Assembly: GCA_029573725.1 (NCBI GenBank)
Contig: JAKQDQ010000028.1
Location: 291,377-355,376, forward strand
DNA from: Verrucomicrobiota bacterium
GTDB taxonomy: Bacteria > Verrucomicrobiota > Verrucomicrobiia > Limisphaerales > JADLHS01
Length of the DNA stretch: 64,000 bases
Reading direction: 5' to 3'
The notes under the pieces are model-generated. The model made no database searches. It was given only the letters and a program-made list of their open reading frames with translations, and was not told where the DNA came from. How positions within the stretch are numbered: position 1 is the first letter of the stretch; each line of letters starts with the position of its first letter. A program made the position numbers and the translations under genes. This document shows positions 9,109 to 18,533 of the stretch, one piece after another.

Positions 9109-10091
9109 TGAAATCGCAGGCGCAGCTCATCCAGGAAATCCTCACCGCCATCCAGAACGCCCGGACGATCTGCATCGTCGGGCACATGCGCCCGGACGGG
9201 GACTGCATTGGTTCGCAGTTGGGATTGATGCTGGCGCTGCGGGCGATTGGCAAGCAGGTCGTTTGTTGGAATCAGGATGCGATGCCGCTGAAATACCGGT
9301 TTCTGGACCCGGGCCACAACTTTGTCAAACCCAAATCCGGACAGGAGTTTGACCTGGTCATTGCGGTGGATTGCGCGAGCCTGGAACGGCTGGGCACGGT
9401 GGCGCGCCGGGTCACCCGACGGCGGCAATTAATCAACATTGATCACCACGAAAGCAACACCCGCTATGGCGACATCAACTGGGTTTCCGCGCGCGAACCT
9501 TCCACGGGGGAACTGATCTACCACTTGATGAAAGCCGCCGGCTGGCCCGTGACCAAGCCCATTGCCGACTGCCTGTTCACCGCCGTCAGCACCGACACCG
9601 GCTCGTTCCAGTATGCCAGCACGCGTCCGGGCACGTTTCACGTCGGCGCGGAGCTGGTGACCCACGGCGCCAATCTGGCGCGGATTTGCCATGAGGTTTA
9701 CCAGTCCTTCCCGCTGGCGCGGGTGCGATTGCTCAAGCACGTGTACAACAAATTCAAACTGACGCATAATGATCGCATCGCCTATTTTTGGCTGAAGAAG
9801 GCGGATCTGGCACGCACGGGCGCCGGGAGCAGCGATACTGAAGGATTGATTGATCACATCCGGGCGATCGAACCGGTCGTGGTCGCCTGTGTCTTCGAGG
9901 AAATCGAGCCGGAAACCATACGCATCAGCCTGCGGTCCAAGTGCAGGAGCGTCAACGTGAATGACATTTGCCGGCAATTTGGCGGCGGCGGTCATGGCGC
10001 CGCGGCCGGGGCGATGATTGCCGGCCGGCCCATGACCATTCAACGCCGCGTCATTGGCGCCATTAGAAAAGCGATCAACTCCGCGAACTGA
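9108..10091 (+). CDS. nrnA: DHH-family phosphoesterase: bifunctional oligoribonuclease/PAP phosphatase NrnA
   Basis: This 327-residue DHH/DHHA1 protein probably degrades nano-RNAs and dephosphorylates 3'-phosphoadenosine 5'-phosphate. Metal-binding motifs are in order: GHMRPDGDCIGSQLGLM (motif I), AVDCAS (motif II), IDHHESN (the DHH motif), and the DHHA1 substrate loop FGGGGHGAAAGAMI near the C-terminus. The gene overlaps the rbfA stop codon by one base, and truB follows 6 bp later. The rbfA-nrnA-truB order is conserved in many bacteria. A c-di-AMP or pGpG phosphodiesterase role is possible within the family and cannot be separated by sequence alone. Confidence 0.9.
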   Translation: MKSQAQLIQEILTAIQNARTICIVGHMRPDGDCIGSQLGLMLALRAIGKQVVCWNQDAMPLKYRFLDPGHNFVKPKSGQEFDLVIAVDCASLERLGTVARRVTRRRQLINIDHHESNTRYGDINWVSAREPSTGELIYHLMKAAGWPVTKPIADCLFTAVSTDTGSFQYASTRPGTFHVGAELVTHGANLARICHEVYQSFPLARVRLLKHVYNKFKLTHNDRIAYFWLKKADLARTGAGSSDTEGLIDHIRAIEPVVVACVFEEIEPETIRISLRSKCRSVNVNDICRQFGGGGHGAAAGAMIAGRPMTIQRRVIGAIRKAINSAN

Positions 10092-10097
10092 CTGCGC

Positions 10098-10811
10098 ATG
10101 CAAGACTTCACCGCGCTCGATGGCGCCCTTCTCGTTGACAAACCCGCCGGGCCCACCTCGCATGATGTCGTGGATGCCATCCGGCGCAGGTTCGGCATCA
10201 AAAAAGTTGGGCATTGCGGCACCCTGGACCCCAATGCCACCGGTCTGCTGATCATCGTGCTGGGCCGTGGCACCAAGCTCTCCGAACGCCTGATGAGCGA
10301 CGACAAGGTGTACGCCGGCACGATCAAATTTGGCGAAAGCACCGACAGCCATGACGCTGACGGACAGTTGATGGCCGCCCGGCCTGTCCCGCCGCTCACG
10401 CTGGCCCGGTTGAATGCCGTCGCGGAAAGCTTCATCGGCGACCAGCTGCAGACGCCGCCGATGGTTTCGGCAATCAAAAAAGCCGGCGTGCCACTCTACA
10501 AACTCGCGCGCAAGGGCGTGGAGGTGGAGCGCGAAGCGCGGCTCATTCATCTCTATCAGTTCCGGTTCACCGAATATGCCGAACCGCTGGGGACGTTTCA
10601 GCTGGCCTGCACGAAGGGCACGTACGTGCGAAAAATCGCGCATGACCTCGGGGAAAAGCTTGGTTGCGGGGCGCATTTGACGAAGTTGCGGCGCACCGCC
10701 TCCGGCAAATTTGACGTTGCTGAAGCCACGCCGCTCGAGACGCTCCTGAATCTCTCCACCGCCGCACTGGAACAACGGGTGCTCCCGTTCCTGAAACTGG
10801 TCGCCGCCTGA
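10098..10811 (+). CDS. truB: tRNA pseudouridine(55) synthase TruB
   Basis: TruB converts U55 in the T-loop of tRNAs to pseudouridine. The 237-residue protein contains motif I (GALLVDKPAGPTSHDVV) and the catalytic motif II (KVGHCGTLDPNATGLLIIVLG, with the catalytic Asp in GTLDP). The KGTYVRKIAHDLGEKLG segment is motif III. At 237 residues it is shorter than E. coli TruB (314) and appears to lack most of the C-terminal PUA-like extension, as in the shorter TruB subfamily. It lies in the nusA-infB-rbfA-nrnA-truB-ribF order. Confidence 0.94.
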   Translation: MQDFTALDGALLVDKPAGPTSHDVVDAIRRRFGIKKVGHCGTLDPNATGLLIIVLGRGTKLSERLMSDDKVYAGTIKFGESTDSHDADGQLMAARPVPPLTLARLNAVAESFIGDQLQTPPMVSAIKKAGVPLYKLARKGVEVEREARLIHLYQFRFTEYAEPLGTFQLACTKGTYVRKIAHDLGEKLGCGAHLTKLRRTASGKFDVAEATPLETLLNLSTAALEQRVLPFLKLVAA

Positions 10812-10914
10812 TCCGGCCGGACGGCGGGCCGCCGCGTTCCCCTGATGTGCCGCACAAACGCAACTTCGTTCTTAATTTGCCTCCGCCTTTCCGCCATACT
10901 GCGCCACGCTGTTG

Positions 10915-11838
10915 ATGAAGCTCATTCACACCGCCAGAGACCTTGCGCCGGGCCGGCAAAAAATCTGCCTGGCCATCGGAGTTTTTGATGGCGTGCATCT
11001 GGGCCATCAGCAAATCATCCGGCAGACCGTCAGTGATGCACAGCAACACGGCGCCCTGGCGCTGGTGGTGACTTTTGACCAACACCCCAACGCCATCGTC
11101 GCTCCCGGCCGCCTGCCGCCCCGCATCTATTCACGCGCGCAAAAACTGCGGGTGATTGCGGAATTCGGGGTCGCCGCGCTGCTGGAAATCCACTTCGACC
11201 GCGAATTCAGCCATTTGACGGGCGAGGCCTTCATACGCCAGCTGGTCCGGGAGCTGGGCCGGATCCAGAGCATCTGTGTCGGCGCTGATTTTCAATTCGG
11301 CCACCGGCGCAGCGGGGATGTTCCCCTGCTCCGTCGCCTGGGCCGTGAGCTGCATTTTCAAGTACACGGCTTGTCCGCCGTGGCGCTGGACGGCCAGGTG
11401 GTCAGCAGCACGCGCATCCGCAAAGCCATTCGCGCGGGGCACTTCGATGCCGCGAGCCAAATGCTGGGACGCCCCTATTCCCTCGCCGGACGGGTCATGC
11501 GCGGCGACCGGGTGGGGCACAAAATTGGATTCCCCACCGCGAATCTCGACACCACCGGAATGTTGTTGCCGCCATCGGGCGTGTATGCCGCCTCCGCCCG
11601 GCTGGAGGCACGAACCTGGCGCGCGGCCGTCAACATCGGCGTCCGGCCGACCCTCTCCACGCCGACACCCGTACCGCGGGTTGAAGCCCACCTGCTGGAT
11701 TTCGCGGGGGAACTTTACGGTCAGGAACTGGAAATCACGTTCCTCAATAAAATCCGTGGCGAACTGAAGTTCCCCTCTCTCGCCGCGCTGCGCGAGCAAA
11801 TCCGGAAGGACGTGCTGACCGCACGGGCGCAGTTTTGA
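10915..11838 (+). CDS. ribF: Bifunctional riboflavin kinase / FAD synthetase
   Basis: RibF phosphorylates riboflavin to FMN and adenylates FMN to FAD. The N-terminal FAD synthetase (nucleotidyltransferase) domain shows IGVFDGVHLGHQQII, GADFQFGHRRSGD and SSTRIRKAI. The C-terminal kinase domain shows GRVMRGDRVGHKIGFPTANL and PSGVYAASA. Length is 307 residues from the ATG at 10915; a TTG one codon upstream (10912) is an alternative. It follows truB after about 100 bp, the usual arrangement. About 110 bp separate it from the helicase gene downstream. Confidence 0.95.
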   Translation: MKLIHTARDLAPGRQKICLAIGVFDGVHLGHQQIIRQTVSDAQQHGALALVVTFDQHPNAIVAPGRLPPRIYSRAQKLRVIAEFGVAALLEIHFDREFSHLTGEAFIRQLVRELGRIQSICVGADFQFGHRRSGDVPLLRRLGRELHFQVHGLSAVALDGQVVSSTRIRKAIRAGHFDAASQMLGRPYSLAGRVMRGDRVGHKIGFPTANLDTTGMLLPPSGVYAASARLEARTWRAAVNIGVRPTLSTPTPVPRVEAHLLDFAGELYGQELEITFLNKIRGELKFPSLAALREQIRKDVLTARAQF

Positions 11839-11947
11839 TTTTCAGCAGTCCGTCCAATGAAGAAATCCTCCTCCCCCAGTTTGTCCTCCAGCCTCCGGCG
11901 GCGGCCCTCCGGTCGGACGCCCGGGGCGATGCCCCATTTCCGCCCTC

Positions 11948-14050
11948 ATGTTTGATCTGCACACGCTCAATCCCCCGCAGCGCCTGGCCGTGGAGACCCT
12001 CAATGGTCCGGTCCTGATTCTGGCAGGCGCGGGCACCGGAAAAACGCGGGTGATCACGCACCGCATTGCGTATTTGGTGCGGCGCAAAATCGCGCCGGAA
12101 AACATTCTGGCCGTCACGTTCACCAACAAAGCCGCGCGCGAAATGCAGGAACGCATTCGCGCCCTGCTCCCCAAACCGCTCCCGGCCGGACCGGCCGCGG
12201 ACGCGCCCCGTTCCTCGGCGACCCGGCGTCCCACCATTTGCACCTTCCACTCGTTATGTGTGCGGATTCTGCGGCGGCACATCGAGAAGCTGGGTTACAA
12301 GCGCGACTTTGTCATCTACGACGAGGCGGAGCAACTGGGAGCGATCCGGAAAATTCTTGCCAGCGTTTCAACCAGGGGGGAAAAGGCCGATCCGGGGGCC
12401 GTGCTTGCCTGGTTGAGCCGATTCAAAAACAGTGGCGGACGCTCCATCGCCGGCGCGGCGTCAGAGACGCAGGCGCTGGCGGAACACATTGCCGGACGTT
12501 ACGCATCCGCACTCCGGGCCTGCAACGCGGTGGATTTTGACGACCTGATTTTGTTGACGCTGCGGTTGTTCCGCGACCATCCGGAGGCGCTCGAAGCGTG
12601 TCGCCAGCAATATCGTTACGTCATGGTGGACGAGTATCAGGACACCAACGCAGCGCAATTTGAACTGGTCCATGCCTTGACGCGGGTGCATCGCAATTTT
12701 TGCGTGGTTGGCGATGATGACCAGAGCATTTATGGCTGGCGCGGTGCGGAAATCGCCAACCTGCTCAACCTGGAAGAGCATTTTCCCGAGGTGAAAGTCA
12801 TCAAGCTCGAACAAAACTATCGTTCGACAACGACCATTCTCACCGCGGCCAATGCGCTCATTCAAAACAACCTCCGCCGTCGCGTCAAAAAGCTCTGGTC
12901 CACGAAGGGCACGGGCAAAAAAATTTCCCTTCGCCAGTTCGCGACCGATGAGGAGGAGGCGCGCGAAACCGTCGCCGCCATCGAGTTCCAGCGCCTGGCC
13001 CACCGCACCCCCTGGGCGCAACACGCCATTCTCTTCCGCACCAACCAACAATCGCGACCGCTTGAAACCGCCCTGCGGGCGGCCGGAGTGCGTTACCACC
13101 TCATCGGAGGGCAAAGCTTTTTCGACCGACGCGAAATCCGGGATTTACTGGCCTATCTCAAAACCCTCCTCAACCCCCACGACGACATCAGTCTGCTGCG
13201 GATTGCCAACACGCCGGCACGAGGCTTGAGCGACGTCACCATGGAACGGTTATTGAGCGCCAGTCAGGAACGCGGCACCTCGGTTTTCGCCACCATGAAA
13301 AATCCGCTGGTCACCAGCACGCTGCCGTCGCGGACCCGGAATGCGATGGCGTCTTTTGTGCAGTGGGTGGAGCAAAACCAGGGAGATTTGCAGCTTGCGA
13401 TTCCACCGGCCTCCCCCTGCCCCGACATTCCAACGCGCCCCGGACCACCCCCGCCCCCGCCCTCGCTGGCCGCCTGGACGGACCACCTGTTGACCGGCCT
13501 GGGTTATTACACCGAGTTGCGGCGACTGGAAAAGGAGCCGGAGACGGCGGAGAACCGGGTACGCAACCTCAAGGATTTCATTGCCACCATGGAGGAACGG
13601 GAGACGTCCGCCGCCACCCTGGCGGACCGCCTGCTGGAGTTTCTGGAAACGGTGACCCTGGACAACGATCGGGACGACGAAAAGGAAAACACCGGCGACG
13701 CCGTCACCTTGATCACCATTCACTCGTGCAAAGGCCTGGAGTTTCCGCACGTTTACCTGGTCGGAATGGAGGAGGGATTGCTGCCTCATTCCCGTTCCAA
13801 AACGGAAGGCACGCTGGATGAAGAACGGCGTTTGCTCTACGTCGCGGTGACCCGTGCCATGACCACCCTGACCATGAGCCATTGCGCTGGGCGCAAAAAA
13901 TACGGCCAGCTGCTGCCCTGTCATCCGTCCCAGTTTCTCAAGGAATTCCCCCCCGAGTTGATCGAAGTCGAAACCGAGAAAAATGCGAAACCGGTTTCAC
14001 AGGCCGCCGGCAAAGATCTTTTTGCCGCCCTGCGCAACGCCGTTCGCTGA
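11948..14050 (+). CDS. UvrD/PcrA-type ATP-dependent DNA helicase
   Basis: This 700-residue superfamily 1A helicase unwinds DNA 3'-5' in repair and replication-conflict processing. The N-terminal Q-motif region LNPPQRLAVETL precedes Walker A (LAGAGTGKTRVITHRIAYL). Further motifs are TFTNKAAREM (Ia), VDEYQDTN (II, Walker B), VVGDDDQSIYGWRGA (III), LEQNYRST (IV), VTLITIHSCKGLEFPHVYLVG (V) and EERRLLYVAVTRAM (VI). A Pro-rich insertion lies near residues 480-500. It starts at an ATG 109 bp after ribF. Assignment between UvrD, PcrA and Rep is not secure from motifs alone, so no symbol is given. Confidence 0.92.
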   Translation: MFDLHTLNPPQRLAVETLNGPVLILAGAGTGKTRVITHRIAYLVRRKIAPENILAVTFTNKAAREMQERIRALLPKPLPAGPAADAPRSSATRRPTICTFHSLCVRILRRHIEKLGYKRDFVIYDEAEQLGAIRKILASVSTRGEKADPGAVLAWLSRFKNSGGRSIAGAASETQALAEHIAGRYASALRACNAVDFDDLILLTLRLFRDHPEALEACRQQYRYVMVDEYQDTNAAQFELVHALTRVHRNFCVVGDDDQSIYGWRGAEIANLLNLEEHFPEVKVIKLEQNYRSTTTILTAANALIQNNLRRRVKKLWSTKGTGKKISLRQFATDEEEARETVAAIEFQRLAHRTPWAQHAILFRTNQQSRPLETALRAAGVRYHLIGGQSFFDRREIRDLLAYLKTLLNPHDDISLLRIANTPARGLSDVTMERLLSASQERGTSVFATMKNPLVTSTLPSRTRNAMASFVQWVEQNQGDLQLAIPPASPCPDIPTRPGPPPPPPSLAAWTDHLLTGLGYYTELRRLEKEPETAENRVRNLKDFIATMEERETSAATLADRLLEFLETVTLDNDRDDEKENTGDAVTLITIHSCKGLEFPHVYLVGMEEGLLPHSRSKTEGTLDEERRLLYVAVTRAMTTLTMSHCAGRKKYGQLLPCHPSQFLKEFPPELIEVETEKNAKPVSQAAGKDLFAALRNAVR

Positions 14051-14192
14051 GGCTGCGACGTGTTTTGGCGACCGCCGGTGGAAACGCCCGGCAGCGCCCC
14101 GGGGGGGGCCGCGGGTTTGCCGGTGACTGGAATCGGGCATCTTCTCATGGCAAATCCGCCCCTCCAGGATGAGGTTCAGGCGCAATTTTATT

Positions 14193-14606
14193 ATGGACGC
14201 TGATCAGACTCTCATCTGCCAATACCTGAAACAGTCACCGGAGGAATTTGTCTCGCGCAAGGAAATATGCCGGCGCGCGGGCGGCAAGTGGCGCTACCGG
14301 GAAGATGAAACCTGGGCTGTCCCCGCGCTCCGCCAGCTGGTTGAGCGAAAGGTCGTGGAATCGAATGACACCGGGCACTTTCGTCTGATCAAGGAAGGCA
14401 GCAAACCCACTACCGGCAAGCAGCGCTTCTGGCTCTCACCGGCCATTCGCGCGACACTCAAACGCAATGCCCAGAATTTTGAAACCATTGATCTGGACCG
14501 CGAACCGGAAACTGCCGAGCAGTTGGCCAGCCCCGGTCCGTTGTTGGAATACCAGAGTCGCGCCCCGTTCGGCCATTCCGCTGCCGGCGGCAACAAGGTG
14601 GATTAG
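14193..14606 (+). CDS. Conserved hypothetical protein, possible winged-helix domain
   Basis: Not recognised at family level. The 137-residue frame from the ATG at 14193 (MDADQTLICQYLKQ) has an N-terminal helical segment with SRKEICRRAGGKWRYRED and AVPALRQLVERKVVESNDTGHFRLI. This looks like a winged-helix arrangement in which a recognition helix is followed by a beta-wing. An ATG at 14169 would add eight residues. The C-terminal half is polar and probably disordered. It follows the helicase gene by 142 bp on the same strand. The winged-helix suggestion is inference from the pattern only. Confidence 0.55.
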   Translation: MDADQTLICQYLKQSPEEFVSRKEICRRAGGKWRYREDETWAVPALRQLVERKVVESNDTGHFRLIKEGSKPTTGKQRFWLSPAIRATLKRNAQNFETIDLDREPETAEQLASPGPLLEYQSRAPFGHSAAGGNKVD

Positions 14607-14641
14607 CGCCAGCCTGGCACGCATCCGGCTGGAATCCGCCC

Positions 14642-15196
14642 ATGGCGGCAAAACCATGGAACCACGTCACACGCGGGCGGTTAATCGGATTTGGCATCGG
14701 TTCGGGGTTGTTTTTTCTGCTGATCCTCGTTTCCGAACCGGGCTTCGTCTTCCTTGTGGATCACGCAAATCTCCTGTTCCACGAAGCCGGACATCCGCTG
14801 ATGGGCCTCTTGAGCGCCCGCTTGGAGACCTACGGAGGCACCCTCGGTCAATTGCTGTTTCCGGTCGTGCTGGCGGTGCATTTCTGGCGGGGAAATCAAA
14901 CCCTCTCCTTTGCGGGCGCGTGGATTTGGTTCTTCGAAAACTGGCTGAACATCGCGCGTTACCTGGCGGATGCCCGGGCCCAGACACTGCCTCTGGTCGG
15001 TGGCGGAGATCACGATTGGCACCGCATCCTCAGCCGCTGGGATTTATTGCCGCATGACACGGCGATTGCCGCCGCGGTCCAGCTCGGAGGCTGGATCGGC
15101 ATGCTGGCGGCCGTCGCCTGGGTGGGCTGGCGCGCCTGGCAGGATCGCGGTCGTCCGGCGTCCGATCCCTTCGCTTCACTCGCTACACTGTCCTGA
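14642..15196 (+). CDS. Membrane protein with HEAGH motif (possible metalloprotease-like)
   Basis: This 184-residue protein has about four hydrophobic segments: residues 13-33, 60-80, 85-105 and 145-165. The first loop carries LFHEAGHPLMGLL, a HExxH zinc-binding motif right after a membrane-proximal segment, as in M50-type membrane peptidases. No NxxPxxxxDG-like second motif of M50 site-2 proteases is visible, so catalytic function is uncertain. The end of the protein is a short basic cytoplasmic tail. The start lies 35 bp after the previous gene on the same strand. Confidence 0.6.
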   Translation: MAAKPWNHVTRGRLIGFGIGSGLFFLLILVSEPGFVFLVDHANLLFHEAGHPLMGLLSARLETYGGTLGQLLFPVVLAVHFWRGNQTLSFAGAWIWFFENWLNIARYLADARAQTLPLVGGGDHDWHRILSRWDLLPHDTAIAAAVQLGGWIGMLAAVAWVGWRAWQDRGRPASDPFASLATLS

Positions 15197-15339
15197 TGAC
15201 CCCTGGTGCGATGCGGAATACACGGCCGGCTAGGAACGCGCCCGCGTTGCCCGTGTCGGGCCATCCGTCTGGTTCTCTCCGCGTGAACGCTGGGCTTGGA
15301 GTGGCGGGGAGGGGCCACCTTGGTCCCGCCGGATCGCTT

Positions 15340-15756
15340 TCAGACCGGCTTCGCCCGCCCCAGCGCCAGCAGTCGCCTGGCCTGAGCTGCGCCGACGGGA
15401 GAGACGGACAGGCGTGATTGTTTCACCAGCGGCATGGCGCGCAAAATCCGGTCGGTTTTAATCTGATCCAGGCGGACCGGCTGAGCAAAGCCCTGAACGG
15501 GCACAAGGTCCACACAGGACCACTCGCCTTCCCGGGCCGTGGGGTCGGGATAAAATTCCTTCACGACTCTGGCCTCGCCCACCACCTCCCGTCCGGTGAC
15601 ACTGTGATAAAAGAACACGCGATCGTTGCCCTTCATGGCGCGCAGGTTGTTGCGCGCCTGATAATTGCGCACTCCAGTCCACGCGGCGCGCCCGTCCTGG
15701 ACGAATTGTTGCCAGGAGTAATCTTCCGGTTCCGACTTTACGAGCCAGTATTGCAT
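15340..15756 (-). CDS. EVE domain-containing protein
   Basis: This 138-residue single-domain protein opens MQYWLVKSEPEDYSWQ and contains WTGVRNYQARNNLRAMKGNDRVFFYHS, the hallmark core of the EVE (PUA-like) fold. EVE domains bind modified bases in DNA or RNA through an aromatic cage. Standalone bacterial copies are often found near housekeeping genes and have a poorly defined role. The C-terminal part (SCVDLVPVQGFAQPVRLDQIK) is also typical. It is divergent from the YggS gene, with 43 bp between the starts, so both promoters must lie within or next to those 43 bp. Confidence 0.9.
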   Translation of the reverse strand: MQYWLVKSEPEDYSWQQFVQDGRAAWTGVRNYQARNNLRAMKGNDRVFFYHSVTGREVVGEARVVKEFYPDPTAREGEWSCVDLVPVQGFAQPVRLDQIKTDRILRAMPLVKQSRLSVSPVGAAQARRLLALGRAKPV

Positions 15757-15799
15757 GTCCGGAATTTACGTTCGCTGAATTTCACCGTAAAGTGGGATC

Positions 15800-16501
15800 G
15801 TGAGTTTGATCGAGAATTTGGCTCTGGTTCGATCCCGGATGCAGGAGGCGTGTTGTCGCGCAGGACGCGAGGCCAACTCGGTCCGTTTACTGGCGGTTTC
15901 CAAAACGCATCCCGCTGAAACAATCCGGGAGGCCGTCGCCGCCGGTTTGACGGATTTCGGGGAAAACAAGGTTCAGGAAGCCAGGGTAAAAATTCCTAAC
16001 GCGCCCCGCCAGGCGCACTGGCATTTCATCGGACATTTGCAATCCAACAAGTGCCGTGACGCCGTCGAACTGTTTGAAATGATTCACAGCGTGGACAGCC
16101 TGGGGCTGGCGCAGGAAATCAATAAACGCGCCGCACAACTGGGCAAAACGATGCCGATTCTGCTGGAAGTCAACGTTGCCGGGGAGCGCAGCAAATTCGG
16201 CTATCCGCCGGAACAGATGCTGGCGGAGCTCAAAGCCATCAACGCCCTGCCGCGCCTGGAAATCCACGGGCTGATGACCATTCCCCCATTTACGCTCGTG
16301 GCGGAAAAATCGCGCCCGTACTTTCGCCAGCTGCGGGAACTCAAGGCGCGGGCCGAGGCGATTTTGGGCGCGCCCTTGTTGCATTTGAGCATGGGGATGA
16401 GCGGTGACTTTGAAGTGGCCATTGAGGAGGGCGCGACCCTCGTGCGCATCGGCACGGCCCTGTTCGGTGAACGGCGTTCCCTCCGGCCGGCAACCACTTG
16501 A
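15800..16501 (+). CDS. YggS family pyridoxal phosphate-binding protein (PLPHP)
   Basis: This 233-residue protein of the PLP homeostasis family uses a GTG start at 15800. The PLP-binding lysine lies in LLAVSKTHPAETIREA, and the TIM-barrel-like signature continues with FGENKVQEA, WHFIGHLQSNK, IHSVDSL and LHGLMTIPP-like EIHGLMTIPP. Phosphate-binding SMGMSGDFEVAIEEGATLVRIGTALFG is present near the C-terminus. Members buffer free PLP in the cytoplasm and are not known to catalyse a transamination. A hypothetical gene follows 51 bp later. Confidence 0.93.
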   Translation: MSLIENLALVRSRMQEACCRAGREANSVRLLAVSKTHPAETIREAVAAGLTDFGENKVQEARVKIPNAPRQAHWHFIGHLQSNKCRDAVELFEMIHSVDSLGLAQEINKRAAQLGKTMPILLEVNVAGERSKFGYPPEQMLAELKAINALPRLEIHGLMTIPPFTLVAEKSRPYFRQLRELKARAEAILGAPLLHLSMGMSGDFEVAIEEGATLVRIGTALFGERRSLRPATT

Positions 16502-16552
16502 GCCGGCAGATTTTTGCTTCACCAAAACCAGTTTCACGCTAGGCTAATTCCG

Positions 16553-16882
16553 GTGACAATCGAGACTTTCAAAAAGGAAATTGGAGCGGCCGTCAAGGCG
16601 TACGACAAATTCATTGTTTGCCTTGAGAAAGCGCCGGCAGACTTTGAAGTGGCCTTGAAATCCCTGATGGCCAAGGCAATTGATGCCTATCAAAACCGCG
16701 CACCGGGCATGCGCCACGGCATTGCCCTGGACAAGCAGGTCACGATCATCGTGAGCCAGAGCGATACGGCACGCCCGCTTTGCGGCATCTATTTCAATTT
16801 ACACTCTCCCTACCAGAAACATGCCCTGCCCAGCACGGTCAAAGCCATGGGCCAGAAGGCCTCCCAGGAAGACCCCGTTTGA
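16553..16882 (+). CDS. Hypothetical protein, 109 residues
   Basis: Family not recognised. Starting at the GTG at 16553 gives VTIETFKKEIGAAVKAYDKF. An ATG at 16514 would add 13 residues that look non-coding. The protein is helical at the N-terminus, then has YQNRAPGMRHGIALDKQVTIIVSQ and LCGIYFNLHSPYQ, suggesting a small alpha/beta domain. No signal peptide or membrane segment is seen. It follows the YggS gene on the same strand and may be co-transcribed. Confidence 0.5.
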   Translation: MTIETFKKEIGAAVKAYDKFIVCLEKAPADFEVALKSLMAKAIDAYQNRAPGMRHGIALDKQVTIIVSQSDTARPLCGIYFNLHSPYQKHALPSTVKAMGQKASQEDPV

Positions 16883-16908
16883 TGCTGCCATCCCCCCGGG
16901 ACGGCCGA

Positions 16909-17334
16909 TCATTTGTCGCGCACGACGTCGCCCTTGAGGGCCTCACCGGAAACCAGATCCGCCACGGTGTTGTGATCGCGCTGCGGACCGGTAACCCGCA
17001 CTTCCCCAACTTTCAAGCCTTGCCGGTAAACGAACAAGGTCTGGTCCACTGCCGGCATCTTCCCGGGGGCAAAGTCGAGCACTACGAAGCGCCCGGCCTG
17101 ATTGAAGGTTACCACCGTGCCCGCCAGCCCCTGTTCCGCAGTTACCAGCAGCTTGGATGACGCAGGCGCGCCCGAGTCTCCGTCCCCCACCGGCCGGCCG
17201 GTCTCCGGAGAGGTTGCATTCGTTTCCGTCGCGGATACGGTCGCCGGGTCAGCAAACTTTCCCGCAGTCTGATGCGTGGCACAACCGGCCATGATTCCAC
17301 CAACCGTCACCAGAACGAGGTAACCGAATTTCAT
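16909..17334 (-). CDS. Predicted lipoprotein of unknown function
   Basis: This 141-residue protein has a lipoprotein signal: the basic start MKFGYLVLVTVGGIMAGCA contains a lipobox (IMAGC) with Cys18. A Ser/Thr/Pro-rich linker of about residues 20-60 is followed by a compact C-terminal beta-rich domain (VTFNQAGRFVVLDFAPGKMPAVDQTLFVYRQGLKVGEVRVTG). That tail resembles short beta-barrel domains of unknown role seen in Verrucomicrobia lipoproteins. It converges with the hypothetical gene ending at 16882. Confidence 0.7.
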   Translation of the reverse strand: MKFGYLVLVTVGGIMAGCATHQTAGKFADPATVSATETNATSPETGRPVGDGDSGAPASSKLLVTAEQGLAGTVVTFNQAGRFVVLDFAPGKMPAVDQTLFVYRQGLKVGEVRVTGPQRDHNTVADLVSGEALKGDVVRDK

Positions 17335-17468
17335 GACGACAGTAAAACCGGAGCGGTCTGGCGGGTCAATTCACGTTTCGCGGAAATGAACACCGGCAGG
17401 TTTTGAACTCGCGCCCGGTTCCAGAGACGGCTCCGGTCCATTGGCCGTTGCCCGCCCTTTGCCGCCGT

Positions 17469-18533
17469 TCATGCGGCGGTCATCCCGCCGCAACGAGGCT
17501 GGCTCTGCCCCAGCAACACCCCCGTTCCAATCAGGCCAAGAGCGCCAAGAAAGGTCGGGGTGATGGGTTCCCCCAAACAAAAGTGGGCCCAGAGCAGAGT
17601 GGTCACCGGGATCAGGTTGTTGAACAACAACACACGGCCGGTGGGCCAGCGGGTCAGAGCCCGGTTCCACAGACCATAGGCCAGCGCCCCTCCGGCGATG
17701 ATGCAAAACGCCTGGACTCCGAGCAAATTCAGGGTCACGGACAGGTGCCGCCGGGTCAGTTCCGCCAGGCCGACCGGGAGCAACAGCACTCCGGCGCGCC
17801 ACATGGTGTGTGCCGAGATTTCGGCACTGTGGAGGTGGACGGAAAATCGGCGGCTCTGCCAGCCATAATTCGCCCATAAAACACTGGCAAGAATCCCCAG
17901 CAACTCACCCGGCAAACTGAGCCGAAAACCATCGCCGGCAAGGGAAGGCCAGAGCAATACCCCCACGCCGCCGACCGCCAGCAGCGCCGAAATCCACCGG
18001 ATCCAATTGATCCGTGCCCCTTCTGCATGCGCTTCCCAGAGCAGGGCCCACACCGGCGCCGTGCCGAGGTAGAGCGCAACGTGCGAAGCGGAGGTAAACC
18101 GCAGCGCGTAATTGAACGTCGCAGTATAGAGGGCCAGGCTGCATCCCCCCCGCCACCATAAAGCCCGGTCCGCCGCGCGGCTTAACGGAGTCAGCTTCCC
18201 CAGCCAGGCAGTCCGGCGCATGACCAGCAACAACAGGAGTCCCGCAAGGAAGAACCGGGTGCTTCCGGTAAAGATCGGTGGCCAGAAAGCCATCAGCCAC
18301 TTTGTCCCGACGTTGGTCCCGCCCCACAACGTGACGGCCAGCGCAAGTCCGAATCCCAGATTGGAATGGCAGGTGTTCCTCAGTGGCGACGAGACTAACC
18401 CCGCGGCCAGCCATGTTGCCAGCCAACAATTGGGAATCGGGACGCTGGAATCGTCACCGTCCGGCACGAGACGGGCCGGACGGGGCAACTTTGATTTTGC
18501 ACCCGGGGGCGGGGTTTGGTTTCCTGTTTCCAT
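17469..18533 (-). CDS. DMT-superfamily (EamA) transporter
   Basis: The protein has about ten hydrophobic segments in two EamA repeats; the first begins at [18 protein letters not shown] and the second at [15 protein letters not shown]. EamA proteins carry metabolites or amino acids across the inner membrane; the substrate cannot be told. The start is uncertain. The frame opens at 18575, but the ATG at 18531-18533 is the last usable one before the first membrane helix, and it shares the CATG palindrome with the pgm start on the opposite strand. The residues before the first helix are not typical of the family, so the true start could be a non-ATG codon further in. Confidence 0.8.
   Translation of the reverse strand: METGNQTPPPGAKSKLPRPARLVPDGDDSSVPIPNCWLATWLAAGLVSSPLRNTCHSNLGFGLALAVTLWGGTNVGTKWLMAFWPPIFTGSTRFFLAGLLLLLVMRRTAWLGKLTPLSRAADRALWWRGGCSLALYTATFNYALRFTSASHVALYLGTAPVWALLWEAHAEGARINWIRWISALLAVGGVGVLLWPSLAGDGFRLSLPGELLGILASVLWANYGWQSRRFSVHLHSAEISAHTMWRAGVLLLPVGLAELTRRHLSVTLNLLGVQAFCIIAGGALAYGLWNRALTRWPTGRVLLFNNLIPVTTLLWAHFCLGEPITPTFLGALGLIGTGVLLGQSQPRCGGMTAA

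Noticed and set aside
9429..10775. 448-codon minus-strand open frame over nrnA and truB
   Set aside because: Shadow of two well-supported genes; no recognisable motif.
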